Numbered from the stretch's first letter, positions 1-9,118 are shown. The stretch is DNA of 64,000 bases from Tenuibacillus multivorans (GCF_900103915.1 NZ_FNIG01000005.1:62001-126000); one strand, 5' to 3'. The notes: generated from the sequence alone by a model not told the origin. Numbers and translations are program-made.

Positions 1-113
1 AATTTGACAAGGATACTCCATTAATTCAAATAGCACCTAGCCTAATTACTTCAATATTTAAGTATGCTCAAAAGAATAAATTAATATTTACAGTAGATGA
101 AATCCTTAAATGA
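1..113 (+). CDS. C-terminal end of an unidentified gene (partial)
   Basis: Reading from base 3, an open frame of 36 codons runs from the window edge to a TGA at 111-113. It ends in a lysine-rich, hydrophobic tail (ends FTVDEILK). The 5' part lies outside the window, so the family cannot be named. The frame could also be chance, given the AT-rich context. Confidence 0.35.
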   Translation, partial: FDKDTPLIQIAPSLITSIFKYAQKNKLIFTVDEILK

Positions 114-202
114 TACTTACTGCAGCATTCCGAACCTCGTTCAAATTATTGGTGGGGATGTGAAAAAAGCTGTTAAGAAAGATACTAGAACTGCTAGATA
201 AA

Positions 203-409
203 ATGTCAAAAACAGAACTAAGTAAATATATAGTGTGGGACCCACATCATAAAGAATGGCATATTCAAAAGATTCACCCAGAAGCTCATACGAACACCAA
301 TATTGCTTTCAAAGAGAGAGGACAAGCCTTTATTAATAGAATTAAAGAAGACAAACCATATAAAGAAAATGATGCTCATCCGGATCAATTGAGCCTGTTT
401 GATGAGTAA
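203..409 (+). CDS. Small hypothetical protein, 68 aa
   Basis: This ORF encodes a charged, soluble 68-residue protein with no signal peptide or membrane segment, ending in QLSLFDE. The ATG has no convincing ribosome binding site, and the frame stays open upstream to about 164 without a better start, so the gene may be a remnant or be translated from an upstream frame. A strong terminator about 50 bp downstream (459-494) supports a transcribed unit. I do not recognise the family. Confidence 0.45.
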   Translation: MSKTELSKYIVWDPHHKEWHIQKIHPEAHTNTNIAFKERGQAFINRIKEDKPYKENDAHPDQLSLFDE

Positions 410-458
410 TATGATAATGAAAAGATGTATTATGTTTTAAGTTGATTAACACTATTAG

Positions 459-494
459 ACAGCCATGTGTAATTTCTCACATGGCTGTTTTTGT
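459..494 (+). terminator. Intrinsic terminator after the 68-aa gene
   Basis: An 11-bp perfect stem (ACAGCCATGTG with CACATGGCTGT, loop of 8) is followed by TTTTGTTT. This is a classic rho-independent terminator reading rightward. Confidence 0.8.
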
Positions 495-655
495 TTAAGA
501 AATATTTCTCTGATGCTCATAGCAATATATTTTGCAATCAAACTTTTTCTTATTAGCTAAACAATACTTTCTGACCTTATTCGAAACAATTCTTTCTCTC
601 CCTGTCGTGAAATTAGTAACGTAGCCACTCTTCTTCTTTAATAATATCGTCTAAA
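495..655 (-). pseudogene. Possible decayed gene fragment
   Basis: On the minus strand a frame of roughly 50 codons ends at 495-497. It is rich in Lys, Arg, Cys and Tyr and has no usable start codon. A second frame upstream also reads like protein (contains DDIIKEEEWLRY) and stops where the first begins, as if separated by a frameshift. The family is not recognised, and the AT-rich sequence makes chance frames possible. Confidence 0.2.
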
Positions 656-678
656 GGATTGGTTGAGTTTAGGTTGTG

Positions 679-720
679 GATTGGAGTCGCTAAAATGAGG
701 ATTGCTCCGTAGGGTTTGGC
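679..720. repeat. Two-unit remnant of the 21-bp intergenic repeat family (array A)
   Basis: Two successive 21-bp units (679-699 and 700-720) both begin GATTG; the first carries GAGTCGCTAAAATGAG, a close variant of the core seen in the larger arrays further on. The rest of 720-1127 is AT-rich and shows no gene I can support. Confidence 0.45.
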
Positions 721-1127
721 ATTGATCACCGAATATGTGAAGTTCCAATTTACATCAAAGGATGAATAATCTAATTTGTATAACAATTTTTAAAAATTGG
801 AATATATATTTTGGTATTGACATTATTCATAGACCGAACTAATATGTTCTAGGAATGGAACAAAAGTACTATTAAATTGTCAGAATAACTGTATTAAATA
901 ATCTAAAAGACCTAATATTAAAATAATAGATTAACGAACTTTTGAATGATTACTAATAAATCGTAGCTTACATCTGAACAAACTACTAACCTATCCATCC
1001 TCTCTCATCGTGCTAATATTCACCATGTTTATCGTAATATTGTTTTCAAAAACTGTTAATCCCTATCGACATTAAACAACAAGTCACAAGTCTTTCTAGG
1101 ACTGGTCTTGAAAGAATTAAATACCAA

Positions 1128-1155
1128 TTGACTTTTTGTATGAGCAAAATAAAAA
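1128..1155 (+). promoter_or_regulatory. Candidate promoter for the riboswitch-fapA unit
   Basis: TTGACT at 1128-1133 is followed after 16 bp by TAAAAA at 1150-1155. The predicted start, near 1162, coincides with the first base of the riboswitch P1 stem. The -10 box is weak. Confidence 0.45.
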
Positions 1156-1159
1156 AGAA

Positions 1160-1255
1160 ATACCTTCGAAAAGGCAAACTTGCTGAAAGGCAAGGACGCA
1201 AAGCCCTAGGTCTAAGGCATTATTGCTAAGATTGCTAGGTTACCGAAAAGGTTGG
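1160..1255 (+). promoter_or_regulatory. Cyclic di-GMP-I (GEMM) riboswitch
   Basis: The region shows the hallmarks of the GEMM-I aptamer in order: GGCAAAC, then GAAAGGCAAGGACGCAAAGCC (split here as GAAAGGCAAG and GACGCAAAGCC), then GGTCTAAGG, then GCTAGGTTACCG. A closing stem pairs ACCTTCG near 1162 with CGAAAAGGT near 1252. A terminator stem follows at 1300-1328, ahead of a FapA/DUF342-family gene and a gene for a c-di-GMP phosphodiesterase. Ligand class is established family knowledge. Whether binding turns the genes on or off cannot be read directly. Confidence 0.93.
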
Positions 1256-1299
1256 TTAATAAGTATGGTTTAGTATGTATTTTATAAACTATACACAAA

Positions 1300-1328
1300 G
1301 TCCACCAAACCTTTTGGTGGACATTTTT
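1300..1328 (+). terminator. Riboswitch expression-platform terminator
   Basis: A 10-bp perfect stem (GTCCACCAAA / TTTGGTGGAC, 3-nt loop) is followed by ATTTTT. It sits between the c-di-GMP aptamer and the fapA-like start codon, the usual position of a transcription-attenuating platform. Confidence 0.88.
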
Positions 1329-1371
1329 GTAGAAAATTCTTTGATTTAAGGCACCAAATTGGAGGAAGATC

Positions 1372-3555
1372 ATGACAAATGAAATTTTAGAATCGAATGT
1401 AGAAAATCATTTTCATTCAATTCATGGGTTAGTTGGTGAAAGTCTAAATGGAAAATCTCCCAATTATCCACTTGTAAAGGGGAGGAACAGCATGCAAAGG
1501 TTTATATCAAAAGGTCGGAATATAGAAGAAGCCATTAATTTGGGCTTAAAAGTGATGGGCGTTGAGCGAGAAGGTGTCGAGATTGAAGTTGTGCAAATGG
1601 GATCAAAGGGGTTTATTGGGATTGGGAGAAAACCTGCTATCGTCAAACTTTCATTAAATCAAAACTCTCACGAGGATCAGGAACTATCCACTTCAAATGA
1701 TCAAAACCGTGATGGGGATTTGTCAATTGAAGAAGCGATTGATCATATGTCTTTTGAGGATGGTTTGGAAGATGACGGTTCAATTAACAAACAGGATGAT
1801 TTACTTGGGAAAGTTTGGGTTGATAATGGTCAAGTTTTTGTCAAGGATTCCTCCACAAAATACCCTGCGGTAACAATAGGAGAAGGTATTAAGTTAATTA
1901 AAAATAATGAAGAGATTAAAGAAAAGTCGACTATTTTAACTGAAAAGGATCAGGTCGACATTCAAATTGAAGGTGATATTCAAAAGGAAACAACGGATTG
2001 GAAAGTTCATCTTGAGGATCAAGAATTAAGAGCCGTTTTAGAAGTCAATCCAGGCTATGAAATCCATCGTAACCTAAAAGATATTGAACCAGATGAGCAT
2101 ATTGAATTATCTATTGAAGAGATGAAGGAAGTTATTAATACACTGAGTTATGAAGAAGTCATAGAAGAATTAGATTTACTGCGAATTGCTTATGGGATTA
2201 ACTATAATGAAATTATTCAAGCCACCACTGTAACTGAGCCAAGCCAATTCACGGTTGCTAAAGGATTAAAGCCACAGTCTGGAGAAAATGGTTGGGTTGA
2301 ATATAAAGTTGACATTAATCCCCAAAATGGATTAGTTGAAGGTGAAGACGGAAAGGTGGACTTTAGAGAATCAAAGTTAATACCGACAGTTGAAAAAGGT
2401 GAGTTTATAGCTGTCATACATCCTCCTAAACCAGGTATTCCAGGGGTTACCGTTACGAATGAACCATTACCAGCACCACAGACTTTTCCAATAAAACTTA
2501 GTACTGGAAAAGGAATAGCTGAGGTGGATCAACAATTAGTGGCGACAGAGTCTGGGCGTCCTTCAATTGAACAAAGAGGTCAGCTAGTCAAGGCAGCTAT
2601 TGTACCGAAATTATTACATCGTGGCAATGTTAATTTATCGTCGGGAAATATTAGGTTTAATGGAGATGTTGAAATCATAGGTGAGGTTGAAGAAAATATG
2701 CTCGTTGAGGCCGATGGAGAGATTTTCGTTCATAAATCTACAAGTTATGCTAGTTTAACAACTTCTAACTCGATTGTCGTTAAAGGAAATGTTGTTAGTT
2801 CTGAACTGGAGGCTGGAAAGAGCAACATGTTAATGGTTGAGCTTGGGCATTTACTAGAAAAGATGCATCAACAAATTGATCAAATGATTACTTTTATAAA
2901 ACAATTATCACAATCGCAGGCTTTTAAATCTAATGGCTTTTCTATGACTGATCTTCAACCATTAATCACAATTATTTTAGAAAAACGATTTAAAGGGTTT
3001 GCTTCTCACGCGAAAGAGTATCAGGAAGCGATTCAAAGTGAAGGCGAATTTTTAAGTGAGGAATGGGGTCAGGTTGCGAATGAACTTAAACACATTTTTC
3101 TTACCTTATCTAATCAACGTATAACCATGGACCGTTTAATCAATTTGTCAAAAAAGATGAAAGAACTAGCTGAGTTTAGCCAAATACCAACGGATCACAA
3201 CACTTATATTTCAATTGCTGAAGCTGATAATAGTAGCCTTTACTGTAGCGGAGACATCAATATTATTGGTAAAGGAAGTATAAACTCCAAAGTACATACT
3301 GATGGTCACCTCCATGTTAGAGGCCTTGTGAGAGGTGGGGAAGTGTACGGTAGATTAGGCGTAAAAATAAGAGAAGTGGGCTCAAATAGTGGTGCCAAAA
3401 CTGTTGTATCTGTACCAGGTGATCAGATTATTAAAATTAATCGAGCTCTAGAAGGTACTGTGCTGAAAATTGGAAATGCTAAATATACCCTATATGAAGA
3501 ACGAAAACATGTTATGGCGAAATTAAATGAGTCAGAGGAAATTATTTTTGTTTGA
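1372..3555 (+). CDS. FapA/DUF342 family protein with Jag-N-like domain
   Basis: This 727-residue protein starts at an ATG behind GGAGGA. Residues about 40-95 resemble a Jag N-terminal domain (ISKGRNIEEAINLGL, then GSKGFIGIG). The middle and C-terminal parts match the DUF342/FapA type, with beta-helical, glycine-rich stretches (GVTVTNEPLPAP; GNVNLSSGNIRFNGDV; GSINSKVHTDGHLHVRGLV) and a coiled-coil-like Gln-rich segment around 490-560. Family members are annotated as flagellar assembly or polymer-forming-like proteins; the exact role is unclear. It lies directly downstream of the c-di-GMP riboswitch and terminator, so its expression should follow c-di-GMP level. No signal peptide is seen, so it is probably cytoplasmic. 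Confidence 0.8.
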   Translation: MTNEILESNVENHFHSIHGLVGESLNGKSPNYPLVKGRNSMQRFISKGRNIEEAINLGLKVMGVEREGVEIEVVQMGSKGFIGIGRKPAIVKLSLNQNSHEDQELSTSNDQNRDGDLSIEEAIDHMSFEDGLEDDGSINKQDDLLGKVWVDNGQVFVKDSSTKYPAVTIGEGIKLIKNNEEIKEKSTILTEKDQVDIQIEGDIQKETTDWKVHLEDQELRAVLEVNPGYEIHRNLKDIEPDEHIELSIEEMKEVINTLSYEEVIEELDLLRIAYGINYNEIIQATTVTEPSQFTVAKGLKPQSGENGWVEYKVDINPQNGLVEGEDGKVDFRESKLIPTVEKGEFIAVIHPPKPGIPGVTVTNEPLPAPQTFPIKLSTGKGIAEVDQQLVATESGRPSIEQRGQLVKAAIVPKLLHRGNVNLSSGNIRFNGDVEIIGEVEENMLVEADGEIFVHKSTSYASLTTSNSIVVKGNVVSSELEAGKSNMLMVELGHLLEKMHQQIDQMITFIKQLSQSQAFKSNGFSMTDLQPLITIILEKRFKGFASHAKEYQEAIQSEGEFLSEEWGQVANELKHIFLTLSNQRITMDRLINLSKKMKELAEFSQIPTDHNTYISIAEADNSSLYCSGDINIIGKGSINSKVHTDGHLHVRGLVRGGEVYGRLGVKIREVGSNSGAKTVVSVPGDQIIKINRALEGTVLKIGNAKYTLYEERKHVMAKLNESEEIIFV

Positions 3556-3676
3556 TTGATTGCAAGGGATAACTCATTGATAGAAAATATAGATTACTAG
3601 AGTTTTTCTAGCTTGAATAACTTTAAGACAACAAAGACTTTCATAATGGTTTATCAAAAAATTAAGGGGTAACAAA

Positions 3677-5266
3677 ATGGAACATGATAGTCTTTATTTT
3701 ATAGATAAGCAGGACTTAGAAATGGCCCTGCAAAAGCAAGAATTTTATATCGTTTACCAGCCACAGTTTGATTTAACCTCCGGACGGGTAACGGGGATGG
3801 AAACTTTAATACGATGGAATCATTCAAAATGGGGTTCCGTATCACCCGATGAGTTTATCCCTTTAGCAGAAGATAGTGGGATGATGCATGATATTACGAA
3901 ATGGGTTTTAAAGAAAGCTTGTTGGCAAAATCAAAAGTGGCAGAATCGAGGACTTCCTAAAATGAAAGTAGCTGTTAACATATCGCCCGTTGACTTTGAA
4001 ATGGATGAGTTGTATGACGTCGTAGTTAAGGTACTCGATGAAACAGGACTAAACCCTGTATACCTCGAGCTAGAGATTACTGAGACAGCTATTATCAAAG
4101 ATGTTGAAAATACAATTAAAACACTTGAAAAGCTGAGCAAAACGGGTGTTAGTATAGCCATTGATGATTTTGGAACGGGTAATGCATCATTAGCTTATAT
4201 TAGAGACCTTCCGATTCATAAGGTTAAAATTGATCGCTCATTTATGAAAGAGATTCCATATCATAAGAAAAATTCTAGCATCGTTAAAGATATTATAGAA
4301 ATGTGTCACAACTTGAATTTAGATATTGTGGCTGAGGGTGTTGAGACTGAGGAAGAAGTGATTTTTCTTTCTTTATACCAATGCACGATTGCACAAGGCT
4401 TTTTGTTTGGACACCCGATGCTTGCTGAAGAGACCGAAAAAGAGATTAGTACGTGTGAAAATCATGCTATGTCACTTATTTATCGTTTAGAAGATCGAAT
4501 TAATTTAGGTTCAGCTAAGATGAATGAACACCGTTTTGAATCCCTTTTTAATCAAAACCCTGACCTAGTTTGTTCATTCGGACTTAATCGAAAATTTTTA
4601 AGTGTCAATCCGGCTATTGAAAAGATTTTAGGTTATAAATCACAAGATGTTTTGAATAACGATATCATGTCCTTTATCTATTCAGAGGATATTGGAATCG
4701 TTGATCAATGTTTCAATAAAATACTTTATGGGAATAACTCCAAACCGATTGATATCCGTTTAATTCATAAACAAGGTGATTTAGTCTATTGTAATGTCAC
4801 TAGTTTTCCTATTAGATTAGGGCAAAGAATAGTAGGTATTTATTCAGTAATAAAAGATGTAACTAGTCAGAAAAAGCTGGAAGAAGCCCTTCACGAAAGC
4901 CAAAGAAAGTATAAATTATTAACGGAAAATATGTCGGATTTACTGTCTTTAGTTCGTGCTGACGGAGTTATACAATATGCTTCTCCGTCACATGAAACCG
5001 TGTTGGGTGAAAACCCTAATTTTATAGAAGGAAAAAGCTTTTTGGATTTTGTGTTTAGTGAAGATGTTGAGAGAGCAAAAGAGGAATTTAGGCAAATACT
5101 TAATACAAAACAACCAAGATATATTGTGGTCCGAACAAGTGGTGAACCAATCTGGATGGAGGTTCAAGGTACTCCAGTTTTAAATGATGACGGTACTTTA
5201 TCTTATATTTTGTTTGTATCAAGGGATATTAGTGAGAGGGAAAAGGTATTAGATATGTTAGGTTAA
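3677..5266 (+). CDS. EAL-PAS-PAS cyclic di-GMP phosphodiesterase
   Basis: Residues about 12-255 form an EAL domain that hydrolyses c-di-GMP. The signature glutamate is in ETLIRW, followed by NISPVDF, LELEITE, IDDFGTG, KIDRSF, VAEGVET and QGFLFG, so all metal- and substrate-binding positions look intact and no GGDEF domain is present. Two PAS sensor domains follow (about 285-400 and 410-525), which is unusual because PAS normally precedes EAL. Start ATG follows AAGGGG. The gene lies 121 bp after the riboswitch-controlled fapA-like gene with no terminator visible between them, so it is probably co-transcribed, which would put c-di-GMP breakdown under c-di-GMP control. No membrane segments were seen. 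Confidence 0.9.
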   Translation: MEHDSLYFIDKQDLEMALQKQEFYIVYQPQFDLTSGRVTGMETLIRWNHSKWGSVSPDEFIPLAEDSGMMHDITKWVLKKACWQNQKWQNRGLPKMKVAVNISPVDFEMDELYDVVVKVLDETGLNPVYLELEITETAIIKDVENTIKTLEKLSKTGVSIAIDDFGTGNASLAYIRDLPIHKVKIDRSFMKEIPYHKKNSSIVKDIIEMCHNLNLDIVAEGVETEEEVIFLSLYQCTIAQGFLFGHPMLAEETEKEISTCENHAMSLIYRLEDRINLGSAKMNEHRFESLFNQNPDLVCSFGLNRKFLSVNPAIEKILGYKSQDVLNNDIMSFIYSEDIGIVDQCFNKILYGNNSKPIDIRLIHKQGDLVYCNVTSFPIRLGQRIVGIYSVIKDVTSQKKLEEALHESQRKYKLLTENMSDLLSLVRADGVIQYASPSHETVLGENPNFIEGKSFLDFVFSEDVERAKEEFRQILNTKQPRYIVVRTSGEPIWMEVQGTPVLNDDGTLSYILFVSRDISEREKVLDMLG

Positions 5267-5274
5267 GTTTATTA

Positions 5275-5312
5275 AAAACTCGTAGATTGACTGGAAATCT
5301 ACGAGTTTTTTA
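5275..5312 (+). terminator. Terminator after the EAL gene
   Basis: A stem of about 13 bp (AACTCGTAGATT with AATCTACGAGTT) is followed by TTTTTTAT, closing the riboswitch-fapA-EAL transcription unit. Confidence 0.88.
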
Positions 5313-5341
5313 TGTGGAGGTGGTCGCGTTTTTTTATTAAT

Positions 5342-5480
5342 CGAGATTTATCGTGTAACAATCCAGACTCAGATAAGTTAAATCGAGAGTCATGATTCAT
5401 AAATCCAGACTCATTTGCCAATAATCTAGACTCACCAGTAGAAAATCCAGACTCATTGGCCAGTAATCCAGACTCATTAT
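5342..5480. repeat. 21-bp intergenic array B (CAGACTC core)
   Basis: Six units carry the core CCAGACTCA or a close variant, starting at 5363, 5384, 5405, 5426, 5447 and 5468: a spacing of exactly 21 bp every time. The 11-13 bp between cores vary. The array lies between two convergent genes. The minus-strand frame through it is open only because the period is a multiple of three. Confidence 0.85.
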
Positions 5481-5482
5481 TA

Positions 5483-6742
5483 TTATTCAAAAAACTTATC
5501 CACTTCCCCATCCACAGCACTCACACCCATATCACAGTCTAATTTGCCGCATAAAATATACGTTTCATATTCGGAGCTATACACATAGCATGGCTTAAGT
5601 TCAAGATCGTCTTTAATGTTATCGAATGCTTCTTGATGGTTGATTTCAGCGTGACCTGTATGGTTAAATGATTCAGTCATTTGAGTCATCACGAGATTAT
5701 CGATGTAGTTGATGACTTCAAACGTTTTTGGGTCTAGGAATATGGATAGTTTTCTAGGGATTATGGTTTGACGTTCGTTAACAAGTCTTAATGTCGCCAC
5801 AATATAACCTTTATCACGATGTAATGTTACGATCTTCCATTTTTCTGAATCATCTGAGTAAACTTGGCTTAGAAACTGAGTAACCGTCTTGATGCAATGC
5901 TCTTGTTCTTCAAAAGTTATGGTAAAGGTATCTGGACTTGGTTCATTTGAAAAAGCCTGTTCAACTGTAATTTCTTCATCCAAATCTAGATCTTGAGCTT
6001 CAAAAGGCGTGGCATCATGTGTATTCCACGTTATGGTTTGGTTGATGTTTACACCTTTTGTTTCATCAAAGGGTTCAAAAGGAATAGTAGATTTCCCATC
6101 ATTGGTGATATAAATTTCCTCAATACCATAAACAGGCGTGACTTGTTCTTTTTCATAGTCTGGCCAGTTAATTAATTGGAGTTGCTGCCTAGCAATTTGT
6201 TCAACGCGGTCCAGTGAAAGTGTATATGTCTCTTCTTGAACTAATCTGTCAGCAGGAAATGATCCAATTACAGAGTAGAGGACCATTTTTCCATCTGAAT
6301 CGAATTGTATTTCAATCTTTCCAAGCGGGAATGTATCTGTTCCGTTCCAGCAGGAGGTAAATACAAATTGGTTTTCTTCATGCTTTTTAAGTTGAAATTG
6401 TTTGTGATAGGTTAAATGGGTTTCTTGTTCAACCCATGCAATAATGGTTTCTAAATCAATTTTTGAAAAAGCGACCCCCTCTACAAAAGAGAGGCTATTA
6501 ACAAAGATAGCACTTCTAACTTTTTGAGTGTTTAGTTCTAGCTCAATGACGGCTGTTCCCTCGGGATTTAACCCATCATCTGTCGATTCAGTGCCATTGG
6601 GGAACCATTCCATTGAGAGAGTGTAAACCGTTTGATTAAATGTATTGATGTCTCGATTAATGTCATGTCTTTTTAAATAATAGCTTTGTAGTCCGAATTT
6701 TTCCTTAGTCGTGTCGATTAATGTTTTGATTCGCGGATCCAT
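5483..6742 (-). CDS. Conserved hypothetical protein, about 419 aa
   Basis: This is a soluble, acidic protein with no signal peptide or membrane segment. It shows a repeated beta-rich pattern (two copies of an FxVxxxxWxxxG-like strand pattern, ending in DPKTFEVINYID), which faintly recalls the YcdB/YcdC repeat domain, but I cannot assign it. I chose the ATG at 6742 because GAGAAGGTG lies 6-7 bp upstream; an upstream ATG at 6784 lacks this. It overlaps the end of the HTH gene by about 38 bp, so the two are likely translated together. The 3' end runs up to array B. Confidence 0.7.
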   Translation of the reverse strand: MDPRIKTLIDTTKEKFGLQSYYLKRHDINRDINTFNQTVYTLSMEWFPNGTESTDDGLNPEGTAVIELELNTQKVRSAIFVNSLSFVEGVAFSKIDLETIIAWVEQETHLTYHKQFQLKKHEENQFVFTSCWNGTDTFPLGKIEIQFDSDGKMVLYSVIGSFPADRLVQEETYTLSLDRVEQIARQQLQLINWPDYEKEQVTPVYGIEEIYITNDGKSTIPFEPFDETKGVNINQTITWNTHDATPFEAQDLDLDEEITVEQAFSNEPSPDTFTITFEEQEHCIKTVTQFLSQVYSDDSEKWKIVTLHRDKGYIVATLRLVNERQTIIPRKLSIFLDPKTFEVINYIDNLVMTQMTESFNHTGHAEINHQEAFDNIKDDLELKPCYVYSSEYETYILCGKLDCDMGVSAVDGEVDKFFE

Positions 6743-6980
6743 TTTTTTCACCTTCTCTTTGTACATTTTTCGAGAGTTCGTCATCTACATATTCCATTAA
6801 ATCGCCTGGTTGGCATTCTAGCGCTTTGCATAAGCTATCTAGCGTACTAAAGCGAATAGCCTTTCCTTTTTCATTTTTCAATATTGATAGATTCGCAGGA
6901 GTTACGCCTACCTTCTTTGATAATTCATTTAAAGACATTTTGCGCTCTGCCATCATCACATCTAATCTAATTCTAATCAT
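6705..6980 (-). CDS. Cro/C1-type HTH regulator, YozG-like
   Basis: This 91-residue protein is almost entirely an XRE helix-turn-helix (MSLNELSKKVGVTPANLS, then FSTLDSLCKALECQPGDLMEY). The IRIRLDVMMAERKMS start is characteristic of the small YozG-type regulators, which in Bacillus are encoded beside a DUF2975 membrane protein, as here. The extra C-terminal tail of about 20 residues overlaps the start of the downstream gene. It probably regulates its own operon; the target is not visible. Confidence 0.85.
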   Translation of the reverse strand: MIRIRLDVMMAERKMSLNELSKKVGVTPANLSILKNEKGKAIRFSTLDSLCKALECQPGDLMEYVDDELSKNVQREGEKNGSANQNINRHD

Positions 6981-6995
6981 AAGAATCGCTCACTT

Positions 6996-7568
6996 TTAAA
7001 TGGTATATTTATTTTCTTCCACTGCTTGTACGGCTACTTTTAAGGCAGCGCCGATTAAGATCAGGGTTATGCCACTGACAATGGTGTCAACAAATGATAT
7101 ATTCGAAAATGCAATGGAGGCATTAGTAATATTTAAGGCATTGATTGTCTTTTCAAAAATTAACCCATCGATGTAAAAGAATAGGCTTCCTAAAGTAAGG
7201 ATTAAAATTCCCATCGTATAGAAAAGCTTCACATTTTCTTTAATAAATAAGCTATCATGATAAACATTTTGAAATAGTTTATCTAGTAATCGCAATACTA
7301 TTAATGCTAGTACAAACAAGGTAATCCCTGACATAAATGATAAAACCATCATATTTTGATTCATCAAAAAAGTGGGGCTGCTTTGGAAATCAATCGTCAA
7401 ATAGCTAAATATAGGTTCTAATTCACCGAAAGTTGACGTAAATTCACTATTAGGGAAAAATAAAAAGGCGATGTGATAGACACAGTTAAATAATGCAATC
7501 GGTAAAGTGACGAAAAATAGAGTTCTAAATAGGATATATGCGGCTTTAAACAAAGGTCTGAGACTCAT
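6996..7568 (-). CDS. DUF2975 membrane protein (YoaS-like)
   Basis: This protein of about 190 residues has four hydrophobic segments (near residues 12-38, 68-92, 112-132 and 158-180), as in the DUF2975 family. The pairing with a YozG-like regulator immediately downstream matches the yoaS-yozG arrangement of Bacillus subtilis. The start was moved to the ATG at 7568 because AGAGGTG lies about 6 bp upstream. The function of the family is unknown. Confidence 0.8.
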   Translation of the reverse strand: MSLRPLFKAAYILFRTLFFVTLPIALFNCVYHIAFLFFPNSEFTSTFGELEPIFSYLTIDFQSSPTFLMNQNMMVLSFMSGITLFVLALIVLRLLDKLFQNVYHDSLFIKENVKLFYTMGILILTLGSLFFYIDGLIFEKTINALNITNASIAFSNISFVDTIVSGITLILIGAALKVAVQAVEENKYTI

Positions 7569-7722
7569 AGTTATCACCTCTAATTAAGTGTTACTCATAT
7601 TATACAATATAATTTTATCGAAAAACAATAATAATATATTGATTTATTAAATTGAATTAGATATAGTGAAAATGGAAATTTGCTAGAAACAATAACTAAA
7701 ATCAAGGCAAAGGATGTTGGGC

Positions 7723-7983
7723 ATGTATCAGCCAGAATTAGATCATAAAATATCACCAAAGTTTGTTAGAATTCGGATTATATCAGAACTGATTGGCAAT
7801 ATCCTAGGATTTGTTGTTCTGTTCGTTTTATATGGGCTGGATCAATATTTTGATTGGCCGAACTGGATTGGCTTAATTTTAATTGGGTTATTGGTATTGA
7901 ATGTTGTGGGAACGATTTGGTCCTTGTTTGAGCCTAAATATTTATACCGTAACTGGGGGTATCAAATTGGTTATCACGAATAA
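7723..7983 (+). pseudogene. ydbS: ydbS remnant: N-terminal part of a PH-domain membrane protein
   Basis: The 87 residues contain the two membrane segments of a YdbS-type protein and run into the first strand of its bacterial PH domain (EPKYLYRNWGYQIGYHE), then stop. A normal YdbS is about 160 residues, so the PH domain is missing. The next frame, which overlaps it, begins in the middle of a YdbT-type protein. The simplest reading is a deletion that removed the end of ydbS and the start of ydbT and joined them out of frame. ATG 7723 has AAAGGATG upstream. Confidence 0.7.
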
Positions 7984-9073
7984 GCATGCAGCGTTTTTAA
8001 TCGATTTAGTACAGGTCGGGGAAAGTGAAAGTCAGGTACAGTCGGAGAGTATAGAACAAACAGCGTCTGATGAAGAAAATGGTTCAGATCGGGTTATTCA
8101 TTTTACTCCGACCAAAAAAGATCTGTGGAAAGCAAGCTTCACTTCTTTAAGTTTTCTTGCGATTATACCGATCATTGCTGGGTTGTATGATATATTTGGA
8201 CCACTATTACCAGATATAGAGCAATATGAAGGTGTTTTCTATCAAATTCTAAATCATGCATGGCTTATTGCTGGATTTATTATCGCTGGGGTAATCGTTG
8301 CGGTTGTTACTGGGGTGGTTCAGACATTTGTACGTTATGGTCAATATAAAATTTCATCCAGTGATACACATATTTATATTGAAAAAGGATTACTAGATGA
8401 AAGTTATTTTGCTATTGAAAAGAATAAGGTTCAAGGAATTGAAATCCGTCAAAGTTTTTTGAAACGAATACTTGGTTTAGCAGAAGTGAAATTAGTCAGT
8501 TCAGCAAAACCTAGTTCTAGTGGTGATTCGACGCAGGTCAATTCGCTTTATCCTTTTTTACAATTAGGTCAAGCCTTTCAATTAATTGAGGAGTTATTGC
8601 CTTCATATACGTTTAATCATTATATGGACAGACTACCAAGAGAGTCGCTTTGGATTAAGTTGCTGAAACCGAGCTGGCTATGGATAATTGCGACGATTGC
8701 TTTATATTATTTTAAGCCATCTCCATTTCATATCGATATGGCTTGGTGGGTATGGTCACTCTTTCTATTAGTGCTAGTGATGCTAAATAGAATTTTAGAC
8801 TATGTTCATACCAAGTATGTTATATCAGATGATCATGTGCAATGGTGGCATGGAGGGTTAACAAGTCGATTATTTATAACTAAACGGCAAAATGTGATTG
8901 AGGTATCCTTATCTCAATCCCTGTTGCAAAAGCTGTTTAAATTGACCTCTTTGCATACCAAGAATCGATCGACGCCCGTACATGTAGAGGGGGTTGACGA
9001 TGTGCCTGTATCATTTGCGCACACCTTTCATCAATGGTATAAGGATAGGCAAAAAGATATTAAGGTAGAATAA
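7967..9073 (+). pseudogene. ydbT: ydbT remnant lacking its N-terminal PH domain
   Basis: The frame contains the later two-thirds of a YdbT-type protein: the acidic linker, two pairs of membrane segments, and two bPH_2 domains (YGQYKISSSDTHIYIE...; HTKYVISDDHVQWWHGG...). The first membrane pair and PH domain, about 130-150 residues, are absent. No start codon with a ribosome binding site is seen at the join near 7965-7990, so the fragment is probably not made, or only by translational coupling with the ydbS remnant. YdbS/YdbT have been linked to export or resistance phenotypes; both seem disabled here. Confidence 0.7.
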
Positions 9074-9082
9074 TATTTTTAG

Positions 9083-9118
9083 AGGGTTGGAGCTAATGAG
9101 TTCTAGCCCTTATTTTTC
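9083..9118 (+). terminator. Terminator after the ydbT remnant
   Basis: A 12-bp stem with G-U pairs (AGGGTTGGAGCT with AGTTCTAGCCCT, loop AATG) is followed by TATTTTTCTTT. The 120 bases after it, up to the response regulator, contain no supported gene. Confidence 0.7.
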
